NCBI RefSeq assembly: GCF_022234545.1
Contig: NZ_JAIEUI010000001.1
Coordinates: 666,899 to 730,898, forward strand
Reading direction: 5' to 3'
DNA from: Paenibacillus piscarius
GTDB taxonomy: Bacteria; Bacillota; Bacilli; Paenibacillales; Paenibacillaceae
Length of the DNA: 64,000 nucleotides
This document shows, one piece after another, positions 1-8,371 of this stretch. The stretch's first letter is position 1. The number at the start of each line of letters is the position of its first letter. The notes under the pieces are model-generated. The model was not told the origin of the DNA and did no database searches. It saw only the letters and a list, made by a program, of their open reading frames with translations. The position numbers and the translations under genes are program-made.

Positions 1-70
1 CCTCTTGCCGGTTGCGGGAAGGTTTATGCTAAAATGGGGATATACTCTAACTGGCAAAAGGATGGCTGAC

Positions 71-1210
71 ATGCAGAAGTGGCATCACATTTTTCATAAA
101 AGCACCGGGCTGAGTCCCTATGTGTGGGTTATATTCTATATACTGCCCTTCTATTTCATCTTCCGTTCCTCCTCGGCGGACCGCTGGGTGTACGGCATAG
201 TGATGATTATCATCTTCTTTGCCTGTTATGTGCTGTCATTCAAGTCCAAGGGCTGGCTGGTCTACTTCTGGACGGTCGGGCAGATGGTGGTCTCGATCAC
301 GATGACGCTGCTGTTCGGGTATATGTACTTTGCGCTGTTCCTGGCCTTCTTCATCGGGAATATTCAGAAAAGGGCCGCCTTCTTCACGCTCTATCCCATC
401 CATCTGCTTACGACTATCGTGTCGATTAACTATGAGCTGATTATGCGCAATCCCGTGTTCCTCGAGCAGCTGCCGTTTGTGCTGGTCAGTATCATCGCCG
501 TCGTGCTGCTTCCGGTCACCACCTATAACCGCAATAACCAGGACCGGCTGCAGGGCCAGCTGGAGGATGCCAACAAACGGATCTCCGAGCTGGTCATTAT
601 GGAGGAGCGCCAGCGCATCTCGCGGGATCTGCATGATACACTGGGACAGCGTTTGTCGCTGATTGGTCTGAAAAGTGACCTGGCCGGCAAGCTGATCACC
701 AAGAACCCGGCCCAGGCGCTGGTCGAAATTAATGACGTCCGCAGCACCGCCCGCAGTGCGCTTAAAGAGGTCCGGGAGATGATTACCCAGATGAGGGGCA
801 TCCGGCTCGAAGATGAGCTGGTACGCGTCCGGCAGCTGCTTCAGGCGGCAGAGATTGAATATGTGCTGGAGGGGGAGCCGGATCTGTCGCATACGTCCCT
901 GATTACAGAGAATGTGCTGAGCATGTGCATGAAGGAGGCGGTGACGAACGTGGTGAAGCATAGCGGCGCCTCCCGGTGCCGGATCGAGCTGGAATCCAGC
1001 CGGACAGAGCTGGTCGTCAAGGTGAAGGATAACGGCGGGGGAATCGGGGGGAGCCGGCTGTATTCCAAGGGCCATGGCCTGCTAGGCATGAGGGAACGGC
1101 TGGAATTCGTCAACGGTTCGATGGAAGTGATTCAGGATGAGGGAACTACCGTAGTCATTAAAGTGCCGAATGCTTCTCAGCAGCCGGACATGGAGGTGAA
1201 CGCGCAATGA
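71..1210 (+). CDS. desK: DesK-type membrane sensor histidine kinase
   Basis: Sensor kinase of a membrane-fluidity (cold) two-component system that phosphorylates the adjacent response regulator. The N-terminal ~160 residues are a run of hydrophobic membrane segments. A HisKA_3 dimerisation segment with the phospho-accepting His in ERQRISRDLHDTLGQ follows, then an HATPase_c domain with the N box (KEAVTNVVKHSG) and G boxes (DNGGGIG, KGHGLLGMRERLE). The kinase half closely matches recalled B. subtilis DesK. The start at 71 is chosen because AAAAGG lies about 9 nt upstream; the in-frame ATG at 62 has no spaced ribosome site. The stop overlaps the start of the next gene by 4 nt. No desaturase gene is seen here, although in Bacillus des precedes desKR; it could lie left of the window. 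Confidence 0.9.
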   Translation: MQKWHHIFHKSTGLSPYVWVIFYILPFYFIFRSSSADRWVYGIVMIIIFFACYVLSFKSKGWLVYFWTVGQMVVSITMTLLFGYMYFALFLAFFIGNIQKRAAFFTLYPIHLLTTIVSINYELIMRNPVFLEQLPFVLVSIIAVVLLPVTTYNRNNQDRLQGQLEDANKRISELVIMEERQRISRDLHDTLGQRLSLIGLKSDLAGKLITKNPAQALVEINDVRSTARSALKEVREMITQMRGIRLEDELVRVRQLLQAAEIEYVLEGEPDLSHTSLITENVLSMCMKEAVTNVVKHSGASRCRIELESSRTELVVKVKDNGGGIGGSRLYSKGHGLLGMRERLEFVNGSMEVIQDEGTTVVIKVPNASQQPDMEVNAQ

Positions 1211-1809
1211 TATCAATTGTGATTGCCGAGGATCAGCGGATGCTGCTCGGTGCGCTCTCGGCGCTGCTCGATCTGGAGGAGGATATGCAGGTGGTGGGCA
1301 AGGCGGGCAACGGGGAAGAGGCCGTGAATCTGGTGAAGCAGCTCCAGCCGGATATCTGTATTATGGATATTGAGATGCCTGCGATGACAGGCTTGGAGGC
1401 GGCGGAGGCGCTGAAGGGGGCAGGGTGCAAGATAATGATCCTCACCACCTTCGCCCGGGCAGGCTATTTCGAGCGTGCGGTCAAGGCAGGAGTGGATGCC
1501 TATCTGCTGAAGGACAGCCCGAGCGAGGAATTGGCGCTGTCGATCCGCAGTGTCATGGACGGCAAACGGATGTATGCGCCAGAGCTGATGGACGAGGCCT
1601 ACAGCAATGAAGCGAATCCGCTGACCCAGCGCGAGAAGGAGGTGCTTGGGCTGATCGCCGACGGCAAGAATACGAAGGAGATCGCCAGCCAGCTCTATAT
1701 TACCACAGGGACGGTCCGCAACTACATCTCGGTCATTCTGGACAAGCTGGACGTAGGTAACCGGATTGAGGCGATTACGAGATTCAAGGAGAAGGGCTGG
1801 TTCAAATAA
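1207..1809 (+). CDS. desR: DesR-type NarL/FixJ response regulator
   Basis: Response regulator paired with the upstream DesK-like kinase; in Bacillus the phosphorylated form activates the delta-5 desaturase gene. The receiver domain (about 1-120) has acidic residues in AEDQ, the phospho-acceptor Asp in CIMDIEMP, the Thr in LTTFAR and the Lys in LLKDSP. A LuxR-type HTH (about 135-200) follows, with PLTQREKEVLGLIADGKN and TVRNYISVILDKL. It matches recalled B. subtilis DesR along its whole length, including the C-terminal KEKGWFK. The ATG overlaps the desK stop, so the two are translationally coupled. Confidence 0.93.
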   Translation: MISIVIAEDQRMLLGALSALLDLEEDMQVVGKAGNGEEAVNLVKQLQPDICIMDIEMPAMTGLEAAEALKGAGCKIMILTTFARAGYFERAVKAGVDAYLLKDSPSEELALSIRSVMDGKRMYAPELMDEAYSNEANPLTQREKEVLGLIADGKNTKEIASQLYITTGTVRNYISVILDKLDVGNRIEAITRFKEKGWFK

Positions 1810-1930
1810 AAGAAGGATATGGTTATTTCGCAAGCGGCGGCTCTCCGGCAGGAGGGCCGTTTCTGGTGCAGGGGATTAAACCAGGGCCAGAGCTTCATGT
1901 TTTATAGGACCTATTTACTGTTTTTATGTT

Positions 1931-1942
1931 GTAAGCGCTTAC
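1931..1942. promoter_or_regulatory. cre-like palindrome
   Basis: The perfect 12-bp palindrome GTAAGCGCTTAC sits in the gap between desR and the SWIM operon. With its flanks it fits the catabolite-responsive element consensus WTGNNARCGNWWWCAW with one mismatch. It could be bound by CcpA or another LacI-family protein. No clear sigma-A promoter was assigned next to it. The rest of the gap (1810-2095) shows no gene. Confidence 0.4.
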
Positions 1943-2095
1943 TTTATTGGATCATCTGGACGGATTTGCTAATATAAATGCAAACATGTGATCTCATTTG
2001 TGTTCTTTTCATGTCAAGTTGGGTAATGAATAGATGTGCTTCATGCAGGCTTACAGAAGCTGCTAATTTCTTAATTTTGCCGGGAGGGATCTGAT

Positions 2096-3541
2096 TTGCC
2101 AGAGCTTACAGCTACGTATGTCGATTCACTTGCGCCCAATGCCGCTGCCATCAAGAACGGTCAGGGGCTGGTCCGCAAAAAGAGCTTCACCCAGCTCCAC
2201 CAATCCGAGAATGGAGACCTGCTGTTCGGCACATGCGCCGGAAGCGGCAAGACGCCTTATGAGTGCTCCGTTGATTTCATCGTCCCGGACAGTCCGGTCT
2301 TCCGCTGCAGCTGCCCCAGCCGGCAGTTCCCCTGCAAGCATACGCTTGGACTGCTGTACGCGTACACAGACGGCCTGACGTTTACCTCTGCTCCTGTGCC
2401 CGAGGATATCGCCGGGAAGCGCGAGAAGGCGGAGAAGCGGGAGGAGAACAAGGCCAAGCAGGCGGCCGAAGGCGCAGCGCCTAAGCCGAAGAAGGTAAAT
2501 AAGTCTGCTCTCAAAAAGAAAATCAACGCCCAGCTCGAAGGGCTTGATCTGCTGGAGAAGCTGGTGCTCTCCTTCGTCCGCAGCGGCCTGTCCACGATCG
2601 ACAAAGCTGCGGTCAAGACGATCCAGGGACATGTGAAGCAGCTCGGCAACTATTACCTGTCCGGTGCGCAGATTGAGCTGCGCCGCTTCGCGAATCTGAT
2701 GTCCGGCGGCAAGGATATGGAACAGAACTATACATATGCGATGGAGCAGCTGACCCGGCTTCACGCATTCATCAAGAAAGGGCGCGCCTATCTGCAGGCC
2801 CGCAGCGAGGACCCGGAGCTGGCGCTGGATCATGAATCGACGATTGATGAATGGCTGGGCCATGCCTGGCAGCTGAGCGAGCTGAAGGAATACGGGCTGG
2901 TGAAGGAGGGGGCAGAGCTGCTGCAATTATCCTTCTACAGCTACGACGATCCCGCACGTCAGGAGTTCGTGGATCTCGGGTATTGGCTTGATCTTACGGC
3001 AGACGGAGGCCAGATCCACCGGACCTTCAATTACCGTCCTTACAAAGCGGCCAAGCTGATGCGCGAGGAGGACAGCTTCTTCGAGATCGCTGTCGTCCCT
3101 CAGCTCTATACCTATCCCGGCGGGATGAATGCTCGGATCCGTTATGAGGCCATGACTTCAAGGGCTGTGCAAGGCGCAGATCTCATGCGCGCAGCTTCCA
3201 TGGCCCACCGTTCCTATGCTGAGGTAGTCAAGAAGGTGAAGAACCAGATCAAGAACCCGCTGAGCGACAAGCAGCCGGTGATGCTGCTGCACGCCGCATC
3301 TCTGGGAATGACTGAGAATGGCCAGTACGTCATGACTGACAGTGAGGGTACCCGCCTGCTTCTGGAGGATCTTCCGTCCATGCCGCAGGGCAGTACGTCT
3401 CTGCTGCCGCTGCTGCCGGAGGAGGCCCGCGAGGACTGCACGGTGCTGGTGATGTTCGAGCATGATCTGGATCAGGGACGCCTGCGGGTTCAGCCGCTTA
3501 CGGTTCTTAAGGATGAAGAGCTGATCCGTCTATTGTATTGA
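2096..3541 (+). CDS. SWIM zinc-finger family protein
   Basis: First gene of a six-gene operon. It carries a SWIM-type zinc finger (CxCx6CxH) at C71, C73, C80 and H82, in the context VFRCSCPSRQFPCKH. A lysine/alanine-rich linker follows (about 103-135), then a roughly 340-residue region I do not recognise. SWIM fingers bind nucleic acid or protein partners. The TTG start is supported by GGGAGGG 8 nt upstream. The stop abuts the next gene, whose ribosome site (AGGAGGGG) begins right after it. Such proteins recur next to MoxR/VWA genes, so a role as substrate or nucleic-acid adaptor for that machine is plausible, but this is inference. Confidence 0.85.
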   Translation: MPELTATYVDSLAPNAAAIKNGQGLVRKKSFTQLHQSENGDLLFGTCAGSGKTPYECSVDFIVPDSPVFRCSCPSRQFPCKHTLGLLYAYTDGLTFTSAPVPEDIAGKREKAEKREENKAKQAAEGAAPKPKKVNKSALKKKINAQLEGLDLLEKLVLSFVRSGLSTIDKAAVKTIQGHVKQLGNYYLSGAQIELRRFANLMSGGKDMEQNYTYAMEQLTRLHAFIKKGRAYLQARSEDPELALDHESTIDEWLGHAWQLSELKEYGLVKEGAELLQLSFYSYDDPARQEFVDLGYWLDLTADGGQIHRTFNYRPYKAAKLMREEDSFFEIAVVPQLYTYPGGMNARIRYEAMTSRAVQGADLMRAASMAHRSYAEVVKKVKNQIKNPLSDKQPVMLLHAASLGMTENGQYVMTDSEGTRLLLEDLPSMPQGSTSLLPLLPEEAREDCTVLVMFEHDLDQGRLRVQPLTVLKDEELIRLLY

Positions 3542-3555
3542 CAGGAGGGGCTTCC

Positions 3556-5373
3556 ATGAGCACAGCCTTATTGCAGGAGCTGCATCAGGAATACAGAAGA
3601 TTGTATATCGCCGGAAGCGGGCTGGCGGCCGGAGATTTCCGCCTGAAGCGCCTGCTCCCGCAGCTTCAGCAGCTTGGTGAGCGGTCACCAGTCTTTAAGA
3701 AGCTTGGAGAAGGGGCAGCTGCGCTGCTGGAACCTGCGGACGCAGATGAATCTGTCCAAGGCGCTGCATTGCTGGAGCACACGCTGCTGCTGGAGTCTGT
3801 GCTGTATACCCAAGGGACAACTCAGGTGGAGGGTACTCCCGGTCCCGTTCCGGTGCGGAAGTTGACACTTCGGACAGCTCAGCCCTACCGGAAGCTTGCA
3901 CCCGTGCTGGAGGCGCTCAGTACGACGGGAAGCGGCAGATATGAGATCGTGGTCGATGCCTTCAAGGAAGGCATCTTCGCGGATATGCGCCTGCTGCCGC
4001 TGGCTGTCTCTGCGCTGAATGACCCGTATTCGGAGCTGGCGGACTATGTGAAGGAGGAGATTCTTCCTTCGTATGGACCGGAGATCAGCATTTATCTGCT
4101 GGAAGGCTTCAATCCGGCAGGAGGGCGGAGCGAAGCGCGCAAGCTGGAAGCCATCGCTAAGGCAGGTGTCTCCGGGCATCTGGAGACTATCTATCATGCT
4201 GCGCAGAGCGGCAGCGATGAAGTCAGAGTGGCCGCTATCCCTTGCCTGGCAGGGGATGAGGAATATATCCCTGCCCTGCTTGCGTGGTCCGCTGACAAGA
4301 AGAAGGCGATTCGGGAAGCGGCTTATAAGGGACTGGCAGCAGGCGGGAGCGGACAGGGGGCGGAGCGGCTCTACGAGGCTTACTGTGACGGGAAGGACCG
4401 TGATATGGTTGCCGAGGTACTCGCTAACCGGCCCGCTGTCCTGGCTGCGGAGAAGCTGGCAGACTTGTTCATGGAGAAGCTGCATCAGGCACCGCAGGAT
4501 AACAGCGACCCGAAGCAGACTGAGGCAGCCTGGATAGAGATTAAACAGCTCATGAGAGCGCTGCTGATGGCCCGCAGCCGCAAGCTCGATGAAATCTACA
4601 GCTATGTGATCAGCGGCTACGACCGCTTCCTGGGACTTGGCTGGAGAATACTTCTGACTGAGGCCGCCAGATACAAGCAATCATCAGAGACAGAGACCAG
4701 CCTGCGGGAGCTGCAGGAATTGGCAGAGCGTGACTATAACTATCTGCTGTATTATTTCCGGGCGGCCCGCAGGATGATGAATAAGAAGGAGCTGTACAAT
4801 CATTTTGCCGGAGGTCTGAAGCAGAAGCTGCTCTCTTTCATGAGAAAGGAAAAGGATGCGGCGCAGCGGGAACAGGCACTGATTGACATTCTGGACCGGG
4901 TGATCATTAATCCCCGGGCTCCATACAACTACAGGACAGTGGACACCTATCAGAGGATAAGTCCAGAGGAGATTGAAGCCTCCTGGGACCCTCGCTGGCT
5001 CGACTGGTTCATTCAGCGGGATGCGCTGAATCCGGCGTGCAGCTTCGCCAGGCCGGGACATCAGGGGGGGCGGGATTATCTGCTGAAGAAGCTGAAGACG
5101 CCCCCGCAGCCCAGTGATGACGAGGTTCTTTCTAACCTTTTCACAGGACTTGAACGTGCAGGAGTTCCGGAGCCGGAACGCCTTGAGCTGCTGATGGCGG
5201 TACTGGAGAACGGCAGATTCGAGCATATGAGCCAGTTCAGCCCTTCGCTTACCCGGCTGATGGAACGGTTCCCGCCCGGCTACCGTTCCCGGCTGGAAGC
5301 CGTCACTCCGAGATACGGGTCCGTAGCCAAGCGGCAGCTGGAGTATCTGCTCAGCACCATCAACTTAACATAA
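3556..5373 (+). CDS. HEAT-like repeat protein, paralogue A (possibly DUF5691-like)
   Basis: A 605-residue soluble protein, mostly helical, with HEAT-like repeats over about residues 120-290 (for example SDEVRVAAIPCLAG and KKKAIREAAYKGLAAGG). The C-terminal ~120 residues carry a conserved block, WDPRWLDW..RDALN.ACSFARPGHQG. It is a tandem duplicate of the next gene: the first ~280 residues are nearly the same in both, the middle differs, and the C-terminus is again similar. The start at 3556 is chosen over an in-frame TTG at 3538 because AGGAGGGG lies just upstream and MSTALLQELHQE matches the paralogue's start. HEAT proteins usually act as protein-binding scaffolds. The DUF5691 assignment is from memory of similar neighbourhoods and needs a profile search. 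Confidence 0.72.
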   Translation: MSTALLQELHQEYRRLYIAGSGLAAGDFRLKRLLPQLQQLGERSPVFKKLGEGAAALLEPADADESVQGAALLEHTLLLESVLYTQGTTQVEGTPGPVPVRKLTLRTAQPYRKLAPVLEALSTTGSGRYEIVVDAFKEGIFADMRLLPLAVSALNDPYSELADYVKEEILPSYGPEISIYLLEGFNPAGGRSEARKLEAIAKAGVSGHLETIYHAAQSGSDEVRVAAIPCLAGDEEYIPALLAWSADKKKAIREAAYKGLAAGGSGQGAERLYEAYCDGKDRDMVAEVLANRPAVLAAEKLADLFMEKLHQAPQDNSDPKQTEAAWIEIKQLMRALLMARSRKLDEIYSYVISGYDRFLGLGWRILLTEAARYKQSSETETSLRELQELAERDYNYLLYYFRAARRMMNKKELYNHFAGGLKQKLLSFMRKEKDAAQREQALIDILDRVIINPRAPYNYRTVDTYQRISPEEIEASWDPRWLDWFIQRDALNPACSFARPGHQGGRDYLLKKLKTPPQPSDDEVLSNLFTGLERAGVPEPERLELLMAVLENGRFEHMSQFSPSLTRLMERFPPGYRSRLEAVTPRYGSVAKRQLEYLLSTINLT

Positions 5374-5395
5374 TCAATCATTAGGGAGGACGTCC

Positions 5396-7228
5396 ATGAG
5401 CACAGCGTTATTACAGGAGCTTCATCAGGAATTCAGAAGATTATATATAGCCGGAAGCGAGCTGGCCGCCGGAGATTTCCGCCTGAAGCGGCTGCTCCCG
5501 CAGCTGCAGCAGCTGGGCGGGAGGTCGCCTGTCTTCAAGAAGCTTGGAGAGGGAGTGGAGACGCTGCTGGAGCCTGGAGGGGCTGACGGGCCTGCTCCAG
5601 GCGTAGGTCTGCTGGAGGTTACTCTGCTGCTGGAGTCTGTGCTCTACACGCAAGGCTCGATTCAGGCTGAGGGTACTCCCGGCCCTATCCCTGTGCGCAG
5701 CTTTACGCTGCAGACCAAGCAGACTTACCGGAAGCTGGCTTCTGTAGTGGAGGCGCTCAGCACGACAGGGAGCGGCAGATATGAGGTCGTTGTGGATGCC
5801 TTCAAGGAGGGCGTCTTCCAGGATCTGCGCCTGCTGCCGCTGGCCGTCTCTGCGCTGAACGATCCGTATTCGGAGCTGGCCGAATATGCGAAGAAGCATA
5901 TTCTTCCATCCTACGGGCCGGAGATCGCCGATTACCTGCTGGAGAGCTTCAATCCGGCAGGGGGGCGCAGCGAGGTTCGCAAGCTGGAGGTGATTGCGGC
6001 CGCAGGCGCTTCGGGTCATCTGGACATCATTGTCCATGCCGCCGAGAACGGCAGTGATGAGATCCGGGCGGCTGCCATCAAGTGCCTGGGCGGCTACGAG
6101 GAATATACAGATGCCCTGCTGGAATGGTCTGCCGACAAGAAGAAGGTCATCCGTGAAGCTGCGTACACGGCGCTGGCGGCAGGCGGATCGGCCCGGGGAG
6201 CTGAGCGGCTTATTGAGACGTTCATGCAGAAGAAGGATCGTGAGATGCTGGCTTCCGTACTTGCAAACGCTGCTCCCGCTGAGGTGTATGCCAGGGTGAC
6301 CGCGTTGTTCATGGAGGAATTGCAGGCCGCACCGGAGAATACGGCCGGCAAGAAGGTTACCGAGAAGGCCTGGGAGGAGCTGACTCCCTTCCTGATTACG
6401 CTCAGCCGCGTAAAAACTCCTGAACTGGATGCAGTTTATAGCTATGTCATTAAGGAGTATGACCGTTACATTTCGCTGGGCTGGGTTCCTCTGTTTGACC
6501 ATGCGGCCCGGTATAAGCAGGAATCAGCGGACAGTGCTGCGCTGGCAGAGCTTGAAGCGCTGGCGGAGCGCAGCGTCCGCCATCTGCCGAATTACTTCCA
6601 AGCCGCCAAGCGGACGGTCAGCCCGCAGGAGATGTTTGACCGGTTCGCGGGTCTCACTGAGACCAAGCTGATCGGCCAGGCAGCCAAGCAGGCGGCCCAG
6701 CGCTCGCAATTGCTGGTCCATACGATTGAGGAGCAAGCCGTAGACCTTTATTGGGACTACGAGGTCAGATGGGATGCCTCGGGCGTGAGACAATATAACA
6801 AAAAGATGCTGTCAGCCGAGGAGGTTGCCGCAGAATGGGATCCCCGGTGGCTGGATTGGTCTATTAAGCAGGATGCCTTGAATTTGGCCTGTGTGTTCGC
6901 CCGGCCCGGACATCAGGGAGTACAGGATTACCTGAAGGGCAAGCTGGAAGGGCCGTTCAAGCGGTACACGTATGACCGTCTCGCCAATATTTTCAAAGGA
7001 CTGGAGCGGGCGGATCTGCCTGAGGCCGAGCGGCTGGAGCTGCTGATGTCCGCGCTTGAAGAGAACAATGTCCGCAATCTGTATACCTTTGACCATTACC
7101 TGTTCGAGATGATGGAACGCTTCCCGGCCCGCTATGCAGACCGGCTGAAGGAGATTCTGCCCCGGTTCAAATATGAATGCAAGCGGCAGCTGGAATATAT
7201 ATACGATCAGTTAGCGAGTAAGCTGTAA
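5396..7228 (+). CDS. HEAT-like repeat protein, paralogue B (possibly DUF5691-like)
   Basis: A 610-residue paralogue of the preceding gene. It starts MSTALLQELHQEFRRLY and has AGGGAGGAC-type ribosome binding just upstream. HEAT-like helices lie at about 120-290 (SDEIRAAAIKCLGG, KKKVIREAAYTALAAGG). Residues ~290-475 diverge from paralogue A, and the C-terminus returns to the shared WDPRWLDWSIKQDALNLACVF block. No membrane segment or catalytic motif is visible. It lies 22 bp from paralogue A and 39 bp from the MoxR gene, so all are probably co-transcribed. The likely role is an adaptor or scaffold of the MoxR/VWA machine, with two copies giving alternative partners; this is inferred from context. 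Confidence 0.72.
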   Translation: MSTALLQELHQEFRRLYIAGSELAAGDFRLKRLLPQLQQLGGRSPVFKKLGEGVETLLEPGGADGPAPGVGLLEVTLLLESVLYTQGSIQAEGTPGPIPVRSFTLQTKQTYRKLASVVEALSTTGSGRYEVVVDAFKEGVFQDLRLLPLAVSALNDPYSELAEYAKKHILPSYGPEIADYLLESFNPAGGRSEVRKLEVIAAAGASGHLDIIVHAAENGSDEIRAAAIKCLGGYEEYTDALLEWSADKKKVIREAAYTALAAGGSARGAERLIETFMQKKDREMLASVLANAAPAEVYARVTALFMEELQAAPENTAGKKVTEKAWEELTPFLITLSRVKTPELDAVYSYVIKEYDRYISLGWVPLFDHAARYKQESADSAALAELEALAERSVRHLPNYFQAAKRTVSPQEMFDRFAGLTETKLIGQAAKQAAQRSQLLVHTIEEQAVDLYWDYEVRWDASGVRQYNKKMLSAEEVAAEWDPRWLDWSIKQDALNLACVFARPGHQGVQDYLKGKLEGPFKRYTYDRLANIFKGLERADLPEAERLELLMSALEENNVRNLYTFDHYLFEMMERFPARYADRLKEILPRFKYECKRQLEYIYDQLASKL

Positions 7229-7267
7229 AGGCCCGGATAGACAAGGATCGATAAAGGAGAGGTGTAT

Positions 7268-8371
7268 ATGTCAACAGAACAAGGTCAGCTCCAGGATTAC
7301 ATGCGTCTGCCGGCTGAAATCCTGTACCGCGAAGAGCTGGAAGCACTGCGGAAGGAGGATACCGGGCGTATTCCGGCCGGATGGCAGATGTCGCCGCGTT
7401 CGGTCCTTACGTTCATTGCCGGCGGCAAGGCTGGCAAGACGCTGATTACCCCCAAGTATATCGGCAATACCCGGCTGATCGAGATGGCGGTAGCCACGCT
7501 TGTTACTGACCGTGCCTTGCTCCTGATCGGGGAGCCGGGCACGGCGAAGTCCTGGCTGTCTGAGAATCTGGCTGCGGCGATCTACGGCAACTCCGGCATG
7601 GTCGTTCAGGGAACCGCAGGAACCAGCGAGGAGCACGTCCGTTATTCCTGGAACTACGCGATGCTGCTGGCCAATGGCCCGACGCCGGAGGCGCTGGTCA
7701 AGAGCCCGATTATGCGGGCGATGGAGGACGGCGGTATTGCCCGCTTCGAAGAGATCTCCCGCTGTGCGTCTGAGGTTCAGGATGCGCTGATCTCTATTCT
7801 GTCGGAGAAGACGATCTCCGTGCCGGAGCTGGGCAAGGAGACCAGCGCCCGCAAAGGCTTCTCCATCATCGCCACCGCGAATACGCGCGACCGCGGCGTT
7901 AATGAGATGTCTGCGGCCCTGAAGCGGCGCTTCAATATCATTGTGCTGCCTGCACCGTCGGACCTGGAAACGGAGCTGTCCATCGTGAAGAAGCGGGTGG
8001 GTGAGATCGCTTCCTCCTACGAGCTTCAGGCAGCGGTTCCGGCTGATGAGGCGCTGCTGAAGGTGGTGACGATCTTCCGCGAGCTGCGCAGCGGCATGAC
8101 CCTTGATAAGAAGGAGAAGGTCAAGACTCCGGCAGGCGTCATCTCTACGGCTGAAGCGATCTCGCTGCTGACGAACAGCATGGCGCTCGCGGCCAGCTTC
8201 GGCAGCGGTGAGCTGACGGATGAAGATCTGGCAGCCGGGCTTCAGGGGGCTATCGTGAAGGATGATGACAAGGATAAGCTGGTCTGGAAGGAATACTTAG
8301 ACAATGTCATGAAGAAAAAAGGAGCGGACTGGCGCGGACTCTATCAAGCCTGCAGGGAGATGAACGAGTGA
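7268..8371 (+). CDS. MoxR-family AAA+ ATPase
   Basis: A 367-residue AAA+ ATPase of the MoxR class, which typically works as a chaperone or remodeller with VWA proteins to insert metals or mature complexes. Visible motifs are Walker A GEPGTAKSW, a Walker B-like block IARFEEISR, sensor 1 IIATANTRDRG and an arginine-finger region AALKRRFN. A C-terminal helical lid follows. The ATG at 7268 has AAGGAG at normal distance; a GTG two codons upstream is less suitable. It overlaps the DUF5682 gene by 4 nt (ATGA-type junction), and the VWA gene follows that one directly, which argues for a shared complex. Confidence 0.92.
   Translation: MSTEQGQLQDYMRLPAEILYREELEALRKEDTGRIPAGWQMSPRSVLTFIAGGKAGKTLITPKYIGNTRLIEMAVATLVTDRALLLIGEPGTAKSWLSENLAAAIYGNSGMVVQGTAGTSEEHVRYSWNYAMLLANGPTPEALVKSPIMRAMEDGGIARFEEISRCASEVQDALISILSEKTISVPELGKETSARKGFSIIATANTRDRGVNEMSAALKRRFNIIVLPAPSDLETELSIVKKRVGEIASSYELQAAVPADEALLKVVTIFRELRSGMTLDKKEKVKTPAGVISTAEAISLLTNSMALAASFGSGELTDEDLAAGLQGAIVKDDDKDKLVWKEYLDNVMKKKGADWRGLYQACREMNE

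Noticed and set aside
3685..4680. A 331-residue reading frame antisense to the first HEAT-like gene
   Set aside because: No ribosome site or family match; the + strand gene is supported by its paralogue and operon spacing.
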